Positions 7,964-15,625 of a stretch of 40,898 nt of DNA are shown in pieces (the stretch's first letter is position 1; every line of letters begins with the position of its first letter). The DNA is from Synechococcales cyanobacterium M55_K2018_004. Its GTDB lineage: Bacteria > Cyanobacteriota > Cyanobacteriia > Elainellales > Elainellaceae. Location: positions 1-40,898 of the forward strand of contig DVEB01000006.1 in assembly GCA_015295905.1 (NCBI GenBank), written 5' to 3'. The translations under genes and the position numbers were made by a program. Under the pieces are notes generated by a model. It was not told where the DNA came from. It ran no database searches and saw only the letters and a program-made list of their open reading frames with translations.

Positions 7964-8071
7964 TTAGCTGTGGCTTAAATTTCATCACTGACTTTATGGG
8001 GTGGGGCGCTTTGCACTTCCACCCTCAACGTTGGCCGTAGATTTCTGCCCTGGCTTCTGTCTTGAAGTGTG

Positions 8072-8102
8072 ATACCGACTCAATAACCGACGGAGTCGGT
8101 AT
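8072..8102 (+). repeat. Family A repeat, solo right end
   Basis: Hairpin with stem ATACCGACTC/GAGTCGGTAT and the conserved 11-nt loop AATAACCGACG, identical in design to the right ends of the full copies at 28, 14966 and 37504. It is about 108 bp after the Dps stop and could act as an RNA hairpin for that transcript, though no T-run follows. Confidence 0.65.
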
Positions 8103-8161
8103 CAGGCCTCTAGAGACGAAAGCAACTCGGCAAAACCTCACAACCTTACACCCGATTTCCC

Positions 8162-9016
8162 TTGGCAAGCTCTTCCGCCTATCTTCTGGTTTCCCACGGT
8201 AGCCGTGATCCGCGTCCCCAGATTCAGGTTGAGCAACTCGCTCGGCTGCTGGTTCCTCGGTTACAGCGATTTGACATGACAAGTTCGCCAGCCGTGGTGG
8301 CTTTGGGCAGAGGGGACTGCCTCACTGATCAGGCGATCGCCCCTCAGTCCACAGCTCATGTCCACCCCGTTCCCGCAAGGGTTGCACCCCTCACGCCACC
8401 TCCCCTGCTGGGAACGGCAGTGCTGGAATGTCATCCCTTGCCCCTGAGTGAGCAGATCCTACAATTTGCCCAGCAGGCCCTCGCACGAGGCTGCTGTCAG
8501 ATTGGAATTGTCCCTTTGTTTCTGTTGCCAGGGGTGCATGTGCTGGAAGATATCCCTGCGGAAGTGGCGATCGCCCGCACTCAACTCAATTTTTCCCTCG
8601 ACTGCAAAATTTATCCCTACGTCGGCAGTCATCCCAACCTGGCAGATCTGCTCCGGCGACCGGATGGTTCACCCCTGGGCGAACCATCGACAGCATGGAT
8701 TTTGGTGTCTCATGGGAGTCGTCGTCCGGGGGGCAACGCTCCGGTGGAGGCGATCGCCCGCACCATCAATGCCCATCCCGCCTACTGGTCGATTGCTCCC
8801 AGTCTGGAAGATCGCATTCTTGAATTGGAAGCCCAGGGGTATCGAGACATCACCGTCGTGCCCTACTTCCTGTTTCCGGGGGGCATCACGGATGCGATCG
8901 CCCAGTCTCTAGGGGCGATCGCCCAGCGCTATCCTCACCTCTCCCTTCATAGCACGGCACCACTGGGCACCACAGAGGCTTTAGCAGATTTGGTTGCAGA
9001 CCTCATCATCGATTGA
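8162..9016 (+). CDS. Two-domain sirohydrochlorin/cobalt chelatase (CbiX/SirB family)
   Basis: 284-aa tetrapyrrole chelatase that inserts Fe or Co into sirohydrochlorin for siroheme or cobalamin. Two CbiX domains lie in tandem. Domain 1 (about 1-165) has VSHGSRDPRP and the second metal His in LLPGVHVLEDIP. Domain 2 (about 173-284) has VSHGSRRPGGN, but the equivalent second site reads LFPGGITDAI with no His, so domain 1 probably holds the active site. A Pro-rich insertion of about 35 residues splits domain 1. The start is a TTG at 8162, the first possible start before the HGSR motif, without a clear ribosome site. Its 3' end overlaps the convergent gene by 70 bp. Confidence 0.88.
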   Translation: MASSSAYLLVSHGSRDPRPQIQVEQLARLLVPRLQRFDMTSSPAVVALGRGDCLTDQAIAPQSTAHVHPVPARVAPLTPPPLLGTAVLECHPLPLSEQILQFAQQALARGCCQIGIVPLFLLPGVHVLEDIPAEVAIARTQLNFSLDCKIYPYVGSHPNLADLLRRPDGSPLGEPSTAWILVSHGSRRPGGNAPVEAIARTINAHPAYWSIAPSLEDRILELEAQGYRDITVVPYFLFPGGITDAIAQSLGAIAQRYPHLSLHSTAPLGTTEALADLVADLIID

Positions 9017-9552
9017 TGAATCTTGGGGCGATCGACCGGGTGCATACCACTGAACCGGAGTAACGCTGCTACAAGGGCGCCCTGTTCTAGAGGTTGATGC
9101 TCCAAAAGCTCTAGCACTCGTTGCACCTTAGAGACCCCCCCCGTAACTAGGCGATCGGGCTGAAAACCCGCTAGCAAATCGGCTGCCCCTTGGTATTTCG
9201 CCCATTCCCGCTCGGTTGGAGTAATCACGGTCTGGGCGCCATTCACGAGCACAATCTTGAGATCTGGAAAAACCTGCTGCCCCCAGCGACACAGTTTGTA
9301 GGGATTGAGTGCCTGGATGCGAGTATCGATCAGCAGTAGGTTGGGCAGCTTAGCGTGATGATCTGCCAGGTGATTGAGGCTAGCGGGGAGGTCAACATCG
9401 GGTGACTCCCACAGGACTGACAATTTTTGCGATCGCAATACAGCCTGCCAAATAGCCCCCTGACGCCCTGTTGGATGCACCATCAGGACAAACTTTGGTA
9501 ACTGATCACCCATACTCAGCAGTGCCACCCCTTGCTTGCAAAACAACGTCAT
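8947..9552 (-). CDS. Degenerate response-regulator-like receiver protein
   Basis: About 201 aa from the ATG at 9552, chosen because GAGGA sits eight bases upstream; an ATG at 9582 would add ten residues. The core VLMVHPTGRQGAIW, LLLIDTRIQALNPYKLCRW and LKIVLVNGAQTVI resembles a CheY-like receiver, with the Asp of LIDTR at the phospho-acceptor position. The usual acidic pair near the N-terminus is missing (HPTGR). Similar proteins are annotated as response regulators in other cyanobacteria; the output is unknown. The last ~23 residues (rich in Ser, Lys and Ala) overlap the chelatase gene on the opposite strand and may be a read-through tail. Confidence 0.7.
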   Translation of the reverse strand: MTLFCKQGVALLSMGDQLPKFVLMVHPTGRQGAIWQAVLRSQKLSVLWESPDVDLPASLNHLADHHAKLPNLLLIDTRIQALNPYKLCRWGQQVFPDLKIVLVNGAQTVITPTEREWAKYQGAADLLAGFQPDRLVTGGVSKVQRVLELLEHQPLEQGALVAALLRFSGMHPVDRPKIHQSMMRSATKSAKASVVPSGAVL

Positions 9553-10539
9553 CGAACACTTCCTCATCCCAATGTCAAACACTAGAACGACGGCTAAGGG
9601 GCAAGGGGCAGCATCCCCTTGCGGAGGACGAAGTCCCTCACCCTCCTTCTATCAGAGCTGTCGTGAGAGTTTGAAGAATTGGTATGAAGCCAACCAGAGG
9701 GTTGCCTGAGGCAGAGTAGTGGAGTGCTCCCTCGGCATGAAGGCACGTCCCTACATCCCTGTCCTCACTCAAATTGCAACACCTAGCCTCTTTCTATCAG
9801 CGATTGGGGCACGTCTTGCTTGTGAGGCACTGCCCCATATCCAGTTCGCCAAAAATAAACTGCAAGTTGATCAACTGCCTCTACAAGAGGTTACTGCCAA
9901 TCACTTTTGTTGCTGATGATACCCAGCAGTATTCGAGACACTCTCTGGCTATTTCCTTTTTGATACTGGCTGAAAACGATCCTGAACTAGCCAAACTCCC
10001 TTCGTATAGATTGTGTAGATCATTGATAGCCTAACCCGTTGTGTTTCGGATGAGCGACTTCTCGACTCAAACTTAACCGTAATTTTACTGAAGTCATTCT
10101 GGTAAAAAGCATTTTGAGACTACGGAAAACCTCACACCCTGTTCCTTAGCGCTGGCCGCTTCACAGCTTCATAACTGACGGAAAACCCTTAACGGTTCTG
10201 GAAACTTCACTGGGTCTTTACAAACACTCCATCAACATTCAAAAAGTTCCTCAGGAAAACCCAGTACAAGAGATGTAGATGGAAGCAGTACCCAACCAGG
10301 TCAGATTTCTACCGGCTGTTGGGTTCCTGAATCGTCCGTTTCGTTAGTGAGCCAATTGGCTGTGCTGATCCTCAAGCATTGACCGTGAAATACGTCCAAT
10401 CTGCCTCAATGAGTGCCTTCTGTGCAGGAACATTGACATTCTTTGCCAGTCTTGATGAATTAGGTCAAATTACGGGAACACTAACGGAGAGAAATCTAAG
10501 AACAGCCCCCTAGATATCTGGAGCAATTGAGACAGCACT
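9553..10539 (+). other. Long gene-free region upstream of sigC
   Basis: About 990 bp. Near 9601-9650 there are small GC-rich hairpins, including GCAAGGGG/CCCCTTGC, just upstream of the minus-strand gene. The rest has only short open frames without protein-like composition (for example 9719-9916). The part nearest sigC contains AT-rich stretches and probably its promoter and a long 5' leader, but no box can be assigned with confidence and no strong ribosome site precedes the ATG at 10540. Confidence 0.5.
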
Positions 10540-11796
10540 ATGTCAGAACGATCCTTCTACGCTGATGCCGAATACGATGATGCCTCCAATGGTTTCTCTT
10601 TCCAGGCAGCAACCCGCAATGACCTGGAGCGGGATGAACTAGAAGCAGAAATCGAGCAGGACTTGATGAGTCTGGAACTAGAGTATGCTAGCGCCGCTAA
10701 GGGCGGGAACCGTCGAACGACTGATCTGGTGCGGCTCTACTTGCAGGAAATTGGTCGCGTCCGGTTGCTTGGTCGCGATGAGGAAGTCTCTGAGGCGCAG
10801 CGGGTGCAACGTTATATGTCGCTCCTAGAGGTGTGTCATGAGGCGGCCAAAACGGGTAACGAAGTGATGCAGCGCTACGTCAAGCTGATCGAAGCTCACG
10901 ATCGCCTGACCTCGTTGCTAGGGCATCGTCCCTCCTTGGAACGCTGGGCAACAGAAGCAGGCATCCCCAGCGAAGACTTGAAGCCTAGTCTGGCAGCAGG
11001 CAAGCGTCAGTGGGCAGAGTTAGCCCAGAAATCTGTAGAGGAGCTGGAGCGCATTCAGGCAGAAGGATCTGCGGCAAAAGACCACATGATCAAGGCAAAC
11101 TTGCGCCTAGTGGTTTCGGTTGCCAAGAAGTATCAGAATCGGGGTCTAGAATTATTGGACTTGATCCAGGAAGGCACCCTGGGACTGGAGCGAGCCGTTG
11201 AAAAGTTCGACCCTACTAAGGGCTATCGCTTCAGCACCTACGCTTATTGGTGGATTCGTCAGGGCATTACCCGGGCGATCGCCACCCAGAGCCGCACGAT
11301 TCGCCTACCAGTCCACATCACTGAAAAGCTCAACAAAATCAAAAAGGCTCAGCGCAAAATTTCTCAGGAAAAAGGACGCACCGCCACCATTGAAGACATC
11401 GCTGTTGAACTTGAGATGACCCCACCCCAGGTGCGTGAGGTGTTGCTGCGAGTTCCCCGTTCCGTTTCGCTAGAAACAAAGGTGGGGAAGGAGCGCGACA
11501 CTGAACTGGGCGATCTGCTGGAAACGGAGAGCATTTCTCCCGAAGAAACGTTGATGCGGGAATCGCTGCTGCGTGACCTACAACAACTCCTCACCGACTT
11601 AACCAGCCGCGAGCGCGATGTTATTCAGATGCGCTTTGGCCTGGGAGATGGTCATCCCTACTCCCTAGCAGAAATTGGTCGCGCCTTGGATCTCTCTCGT
11701 GAGCGAGTCCGGCAGATTGAAGCCAAGGCTCTACAAAAGCTGCGCCAGCCCAAACGCCGCAATCGTGTGCGAGACTACCTAGAAGCGTTGAGCTAA
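10540..11796 (+). CDS. sigC: Group 2 RNA polymerase sigma factor SigC
   Basis: 418-aa sigma-70 family factor. Region 1.2 (TTDLVRLYLQEIGRVRLLGRDEEV, about 62-86) is followed by a linker with HRPSLERWATEAGI. Region 2 (about 185-255) has the hallmark RFSTYAYWWIRQGITRAI, then come region 3, and region 4 (about 350-412) with the helix-turn-helix SLAEIGRALDLSRERVRQIE. The N-terminus MSERSFYADAEYDDA and the absence of the long acidic SigA extension match cyanobacterial SigC rather than the primary factor. In model cyanobacteria SigC is a non-essential group 2 factor linked to heat, carbon and nitrogen adaptation. It is monocistronic, with a terminator-like hairpin at 11804-11823. Confidence 0.9.
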   Translation: MSERSFYADAEYDDASNGFSFQAATRNDLERDELEAEIEQDLMSLELEYASAAKGGNRRTTDLVRLYLQEIGRVRLLGRDEEVSEAQRVQRYMSLLEVCHEAAKTGNEVMQRYVKLIEAHDRLTSLLGHRPSLERWATEAGIPSEDLKPSLAAGKRQWAELAQKSVEELERIQAEGSAAKDHMIKANLRLVVSVAKKYQNRGLELLDLIQEGTLGLERAVEKFDPTKGYRFSTYAYWWIRQGITRAIATQSRTIRLPVHITEKLNKIKKAQRKISQEKGRTATIEDIAVELEMTPPQVREVLLRVPRSVSLETKVGKERDTELGDLLETESISPEETLMRESLLRDLQQLLTDLTSRERDVIQMRFGLGDGHPYSLAEIGRALDLSRERVRQIEAKALQKLRQPKRRNRVRDYLEALS

Positions 11797-11803
11797 GCAA
11801 GTC

Positions 11804-11829
11804 AGGGGCACATCCATGCCCCTATTTTG
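11804..11829 (+). terminator. Terminator-like hairpin after sigC
   Basis: Stem AGGGGCA/TGCCCCT with loop CATCCA, followed by ATTTTGG, starting 8 bp after the sigC stop codon. The T-run is short, so termination may be partial. Confidence 0.55.
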
Positions 11830-11869
11830 GGGCGTTTGGCCTAAAGTGCGCGACGCATCTCAACTCTCA

Positions 11870-12027
11870 GCGCTGTGAAATGCGTTCTGAGAGAACATTT
11901 CGCAGCGCAAGCAGTGAAAATATCCAGTGCCCGTCCGGGTGGAGGAGCTTTGGGACACCGCGTGGTGCCCCAAAGTTTTTGGTTTTCCCTGCGCGTCGCG
12001 CAGGGAAAATTGAGGGTTTCATCCTCC
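11870..12027. repeat. Cluster of intergenic hairpins
   Basis: Three hairpins follow one another. The first has arms GCGCTGTGAAATG and CATTTCGCAGCGC around a 13-nt loop. The second has CTTTGGGACACC (11948-11959) and GGTGCCCCAAAG (11964-11975). The third has TTTTCCCTGCGCG (11983-11995) and its perfect complement ending at 12009. The second resembles the hairpin core of family C. No gene fits here. Confidence 0.6.
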
Positions 12028-12051
12028 GCAAAAAGGCGATGACTTACCCTT

Positions 12052-12534
12052 CTATGAATCAGCCGCTGCATCTGAAGATTGATGTGCTTCATCAAAAGCT
12101 TTTGTTTCTTCCTGGCTCAGCTTCTCTTCCAGTCGTTTCATCACTCGCTCTTGCAATTGTTGGGTGAGCGAGCCGCCAGCCAACAACTGATTAGTCTCAT
12201 TGATAACGAGTTGCTCCATCACCTGCTCCAGCACGTCAGAACCGTATTGTGACTGAATGCCGCGCAGTTTGGATTCCTTGGTTTCAAATAGAAAGGAGAC
12301 ACTGGCTGTTGTAAACATCAGACTGGTGATGCCGACTCCCCACTTGGCGATGGGATGCCAGGAAGAGGCGAGTGCCACAGCCGCTAGAACCGCAAATGCC
12401 CCCCCTAGGCCAACATTCAGGATCCGTTCAGCGCGACTCTCCACCTTCTCAACCTCCGCCACCAAGGCTTGAATGTTTGGCGGGTTTGCGCTCTCCTCCG
12501 GAGATTGGGGGTCACGTTTTTCAAGCTGGCTCAT
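12052..12534 (-). CDS. Small two-TM membrane protein of unknown function
   Basis: 160-aa protein. The N-terminus is polar, with a short helix (VEKVESRAERIL); two hydrophobic segments follow (about 43-62 and 65-85, GLGGAFAVLAAVALASSW and WGVGITSLMFTTASVSFLF). The C-terminal half is charged and predicted helical (QLQERVMKRLEEKLSQEE). No enzyme motif is seen and I do not recognise a named family. It lies 178 bp upstream of the Omp85 gene's stop... that is, on its 5'-distal side, but the two face the same way (minus) with this gene downstream of the Omp85 gene. Good codon structure and a hydrophobic/charged pattern support a real gene. Confidence 0.6.
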   Translation of the reverse strand: MSQLEKRDPQSPEESANPPNIQALVAEVEKVESRAERILNVGLGGAFAVLAAVALASSWHPIAKWGVGITSLMFTTASVSFLFETKESKLRGIQSQYGSDVLEQVMEQLVINETNQLLAGGSLTQQLQERVMKRLEEKLSQEETKAFDEAHQSSDAAADS

Positions 12535-12711
12535 GGCTATCGCTGCAGATAATGCACAGGTTAAAACCCATTACGAGCACCAGTTTAGCCAATGTATTGG
12601 GCTGCCGCAAAGTATATCAATCCAGAGGAGGGATGAGTTTGAGGATAAGCAGCGCTGTATGCCCCTGATCCTCAAACTCACAGGCTTCAAACTAGCGCCC
12701 CCGCAGTCAGC

Positions 12712-14493
12712 TTAAAAGCGATCGCCTATGTTAAACACGACTGTTGTGCCACCCTCGTCGCTGATGCCAAACTCTAGCCGCAGCAACCCCACATCAGTGG
12801 CGGCTAGGAGGCCCACTCCAAATCCCCAGCCTGCGCCTGGTTTATTGCGAACAACACCGGGTTCACCCGTGATTAACGCCTGAGTGCCAAAACCCGTAGC
12901 GTAGTCAACAAACACACTCCCAGCAAACACCGTTTCCCGCCCCAGCACGCGACGCAACAATCCCTCTCCCCAGGCCACAGAGGCAAAGGGGAAGCGGTAT
13001 TCCAGCGTTGCCTGGAAGAAGGTCTGGGGATTACCCAACTCACCGGCGGCAAACCCACGCACAGAGCTACTGCCCCCCAAGACAAACGCTTCGTAGGGGG
13101 GAGCATCGCCAATTAAACTACCAGCCTGGACATTGGCAATCAGAGTGCTGGGCGTATTGTCGACTTGGATAAACGAGAGTGGAATAAATTGTGAGAAGTT
13201 TGCCATAGGGCGCGTGTAGAAAACACTCGCTTCACCAATGGGAATAGACAGGTCAACCCCAGCCCGGAAGCGCGACCCCCGAGTTGGAAAAATCGGGTCA
13301 TTCCGCTGGTCTAGACTAATGGCTGTGTTGAGCGTGAGCAGGGTATCAATACCATCGTCACTGATGGTGAGGGCGTTGCCAAACTCGTCTTCCGCAAAGA
13401 CGCGATCGCCCCAAAACTGGTCTCGCACCGAAATTTGTTGAAACGACAGTCCGGCAGCCCAGGCCAAACCTGACAGAGGGCGCTGCACCACCTGCGCGCC
13501 AAACCCCAAGCGGCGCTCCCAAAAGTCCTCATTGGCGTTGGGCAATCGCACTGCCGTTTCACCCACATTGAAGGTAGGGTTGAGGTAGCTCAACCCTTGG
13601 ATGTTCACGGCATAACCCAACCGATTGGTCCCGCCAATCCAGGGATCGTAGAAGGTCAGGTTTATCCCGCCTGACCTGTCCCCGGCCAGCAGGTCCAAGG
13701 TTAGGGACTGGTCGTTTCCCCCAATATTGCGCCACTGCAAACTCCCCGGCAGTTGAAAACCGGACAGACGGGGTGGCTGTGCCCCTACGGTACGAGTGCG
13801 AGCTAGCCCTTGCAAGACCCAGGGGGTTGCAATCTGGTTATCCAACCGCACTGCAAAATTGTCCGTCTCTACGATCGTGATGACTATTGCCGCCGTGCCA
13901 GGGGAGGCATCGGGTTCAAGGCTGAGGCGAGCCGTCCGCACAGCGTTGAGATCCACCACGCGGCGCAAGCCTTCCAGTGCCCGCTGGGGGTTATAAACAT
14001 CCCCTGGCTTGAGGTCAAACTCCCGTGTGATGATGTATGCCTGGGTCCTGCCTGGGGTTGCAGAGCCAACCCGGTTAGCATACCGCACGCTGATCCGTGA
14101 AATTCTCTCGCCCTGACCTACGGGCACCTGCAATGGTGCATCTGCCCGGGCTTCTTCTAGAATCTCCTGAGGCTCGGTTTGTGCTAGGTCGAGGGGGACA
14201 GAGGGGTGGACAAAGGCAGGGGTTGAAAGGGGGGCAGGGGCGATCGCTGGTTCTTGCAATGCCTCTGCGTGGACCAGTGCAGAGGGCTGCTCTGTCAGCA
14301 GCGGCGGGACTCCTGAGACTGCTGCATCGGTAGAGGCGGCTGCATTGGTGGAGACTGTGGCGTTGGTAGAAAGTTCTGGAGTGGGGGCGGGCTGTGCGCC
14401 ACCACGCGATGCGGCCAGCAGAGGGAGAAGACTACTGCTCAGGCTAAGGAACAGCAGACGGGCGATCGCCATAAGCGGGGTAGACACAGGCAT
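12712..14493 (-). CDS. Omp85-family outer-membrane protein (BamA/TamA type)
   Basis: 593-aa outer-membrane protein. It has a signal peptide at about 1-33 (LLFLSLSSSLLPLLAASRGG), then a low-complexity Ala/Pro/Thr linker to about 130, a single POTRA-like domain (about 135-215, ISRISVRYANR to IVITIVET) and a Surface-Antigen/D15 beta-barrel to the end. The barrel carries the conserved loop-6 motif VRGF (SSVRGFAAGELG) and ends in an aromatic residue (NIGDRF), as outer-membrane barrels do. Classical cyanobacterial Omp85 has three POTRA domains, so this is a shorter paralogue. Family members insert outer-membrane proteins or work with TamB; a TamB-like gene lies 3.7 kb away. GAGGA nine bases upstream supports the ATG at 14493. 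Confidence 0.9.
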   Translation of the reverse strand: MPVSTPLMAIARLLFLSLSSSLLPLLAASRGGAQPAPTPELSTNATVSTNAAASTDAAVSGVPPLLTEQPSALVHAEALQEPAIAPAPLSTPAFVHPSVPLDLAQTEPQEILEEARADAPLQVPVGQGERISRISVRYANRVGSATPGRTQAYIITREFDLKPGDVYNPQRALEGLRRVVDLNAVRTARLSLEPDASPGTAAIVITIVETDNFAVRLDNQIATPWVLQGLARTRTVGAQPPRLSGFQLPGSLQWRNIGGNDQSLTLDLLAGDRSGGINLTFYDPWIGGTNRLGYAVNIQGLSYLNPTFNVGETAVRLPNANEDFWERRLGFGAQVVQRPLSGLAWAAGLSFQQISVRDQFWGDRVFAEDEFGNALTISDDGIDTLLTLNTAISLDQRNDPIFPTRGSRFRAGVDLSIPIGEASVFYTRPMANFSQFIPLSFIQVDNTPSTLIANVQAGSLIGDAPPYEAFVLGGSSSVRGFAAGELGNPQTFFQATLEYRFPFASVAWGEGLLRRVLGRETVFAGSVFVDYATGFGTQALITGEPGVVRNKPGAGWGFGVGLLAATDVGLLRLEFGISDEGGTTVVFNIGDRF

Positions 14494-14659
14494 GAAAGCA
14501 TTTCCTCACACAACACAACAGTAACGAACAAATGAATAGCAGTTCAGCATTGTTCAGCATTACTGTATAACGGCTTGCTGTCAAAGTATCGAGTTGCTTA
14601 GCAGCAATTCTCAGGATGAAAACCAGATGTTGGAGGTGCGCACTCTGGCGAACCTCCGA

Positions 14660-14769
14660 CGTCTAGTGTGGTGTTGTGGCGCTACGCGCTCATGATGTAA
14701 ACCGCGTTGGTCTAACCTATGCGTGTAACGCTATAGCCTGCCACGGGCGGGCTAACACTACACCAGACG
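14660..14769. repeat. Inverted-repeat element of 110 bp
   Basis: Ends CGTCTAGTGTGGTGTT (14660-14675) and AACACTACACCAGACG (14754-14769) are complementary at 14 of 16 positions. The interior carries the 25-mer at 14677-14701, which recurs exactly on the other strand at 36015-36039. Confidence 0.6.
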
Positions 14770-14965
14770 CCCAAAATGAGAATGGCGTTTTTTAGGGCAC
14801 CAGTCATCTATGCAGGCGTGCCTACCCTGCGGGCAAGCAGGCTCATTCCCCAATCCTGTTTCCTGCTGTTAGGCTGCGTGTATAGCGGTTTTCGACGCCT
14901 GTGCTAAACACGCCGTACTGAATCGAGACGGCGAGAGCGACATACACCACTCTCCCTCATCCCTT

Positions 14966-15071
14966 ATACGGAATCCGCCCGTAAAGTAGCTGTTGGTTGT
15001 GATGTAAAACGTGCGCTGTGCGCACGTTTTACATCACAACCAACCGACTCAATCACCGATGGAGTTGGTAT
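14966..15071 (+). repeat. Palindromic MITE-like repeat, family A, copy 2
   Basis: Begins ATACGGAATCCG. It then has a central palindrome in which TTGGTTGTGATGTAAAACG pairs with its complement around GTGCGCTGTGCGCA, and ends with the hairpin ACCGACTC-loop-GAGTTGGT. The palindrome sequence differs from copy 1 while the pairing is kept, as expected of a conserved structure. Confidence 0.7.
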
Positions 15072-15625
15072 TAGATGCTTCTCCCCTAGTGGGAGGGCAG
15101 GGAAACCAGACCAAACATGCGCCTCAGGGAGGGCGATCGCTCGATCAGGTCATCTAGTTGGATGAAGTAAAGCCATTCAAGTTTCAGTTATTTTATAACC
15201 ATGCAATATTTATAACCATGAAATATTGGAGATGATTTTGGAGATAGCTGTGTCAACGCTGATGTATTGAAACTCTCCTGAGCTTGAGGAATGAACTGAT
15301 GTTTACAAATGATATTGTCAACATCTAACAACATCTAAATGTAATGTATTAATTTGATGTGAGAATACACAGTTCACCCACACCACGTCACAGATAGCCT
15401 TTGTTGTGGCGACCTACATCGTATGGAGCGTTTCATAAACGCAAGACTAAAGAACCTGAAGATGGATTGGAACTTAATTTTTATGATTTTCGTCTATTAG
15501 GTTCTCTGCTGTTGATCGGTTCGGTTTTGGTCGGTCTGCTGCGACTTGCCGATCACTTCAGTCAATTATTTTGCGTCTTGATTCTAATTTTTGTCCTAAT
15601 TCTAATTGATGATTTGAGGTTTTCA

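Larger units (their letters stand above)
14494..15625. other. Long gene-free region with palindromic repeats
   Basis: About 1.1 kb between divergent genes. It contains an inverted-repeat element (14660-14769), a family A repeat (14966-15071), a 17-bp tandem duplication (15194-15227, TATAACCATGCAATATT then TATAACCATGAAATATT) and a 10-bp duplication CAACATCTAA near 15318. The last 450 bp are AT-rich and probably hold the GH3 promoter. An in-frame upstream extension of the GH3 gene from 15401 is judged untranslated. Confidence 0.55.

Noticed and set aside
9719-10034. Two short overlapping plus-strand open frames upstream of sigC
   Set aside because: No ribosome site, no hydrophobic pattern or known motif, and they overlap each other in different frames, so they look like chance.
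14097-14333. Plus-strand open frame inside the Omp85 gene and similar antisense frames in other long genes
   Set aside because: They lie opposite real genes, which have motifs, signal peptides and start signals; antisense frames arise from GC-rich codon use.
15401-15625. N-terminal 75-residue extension of the GH3 gene from a TTG
   Set aside because: The internal ATG at 15626 has GAGG at correct spacing and begins the conserved part; the extension has no match to GH3 proteins. A transmembrane-like stretch in it keeps a small doubt.
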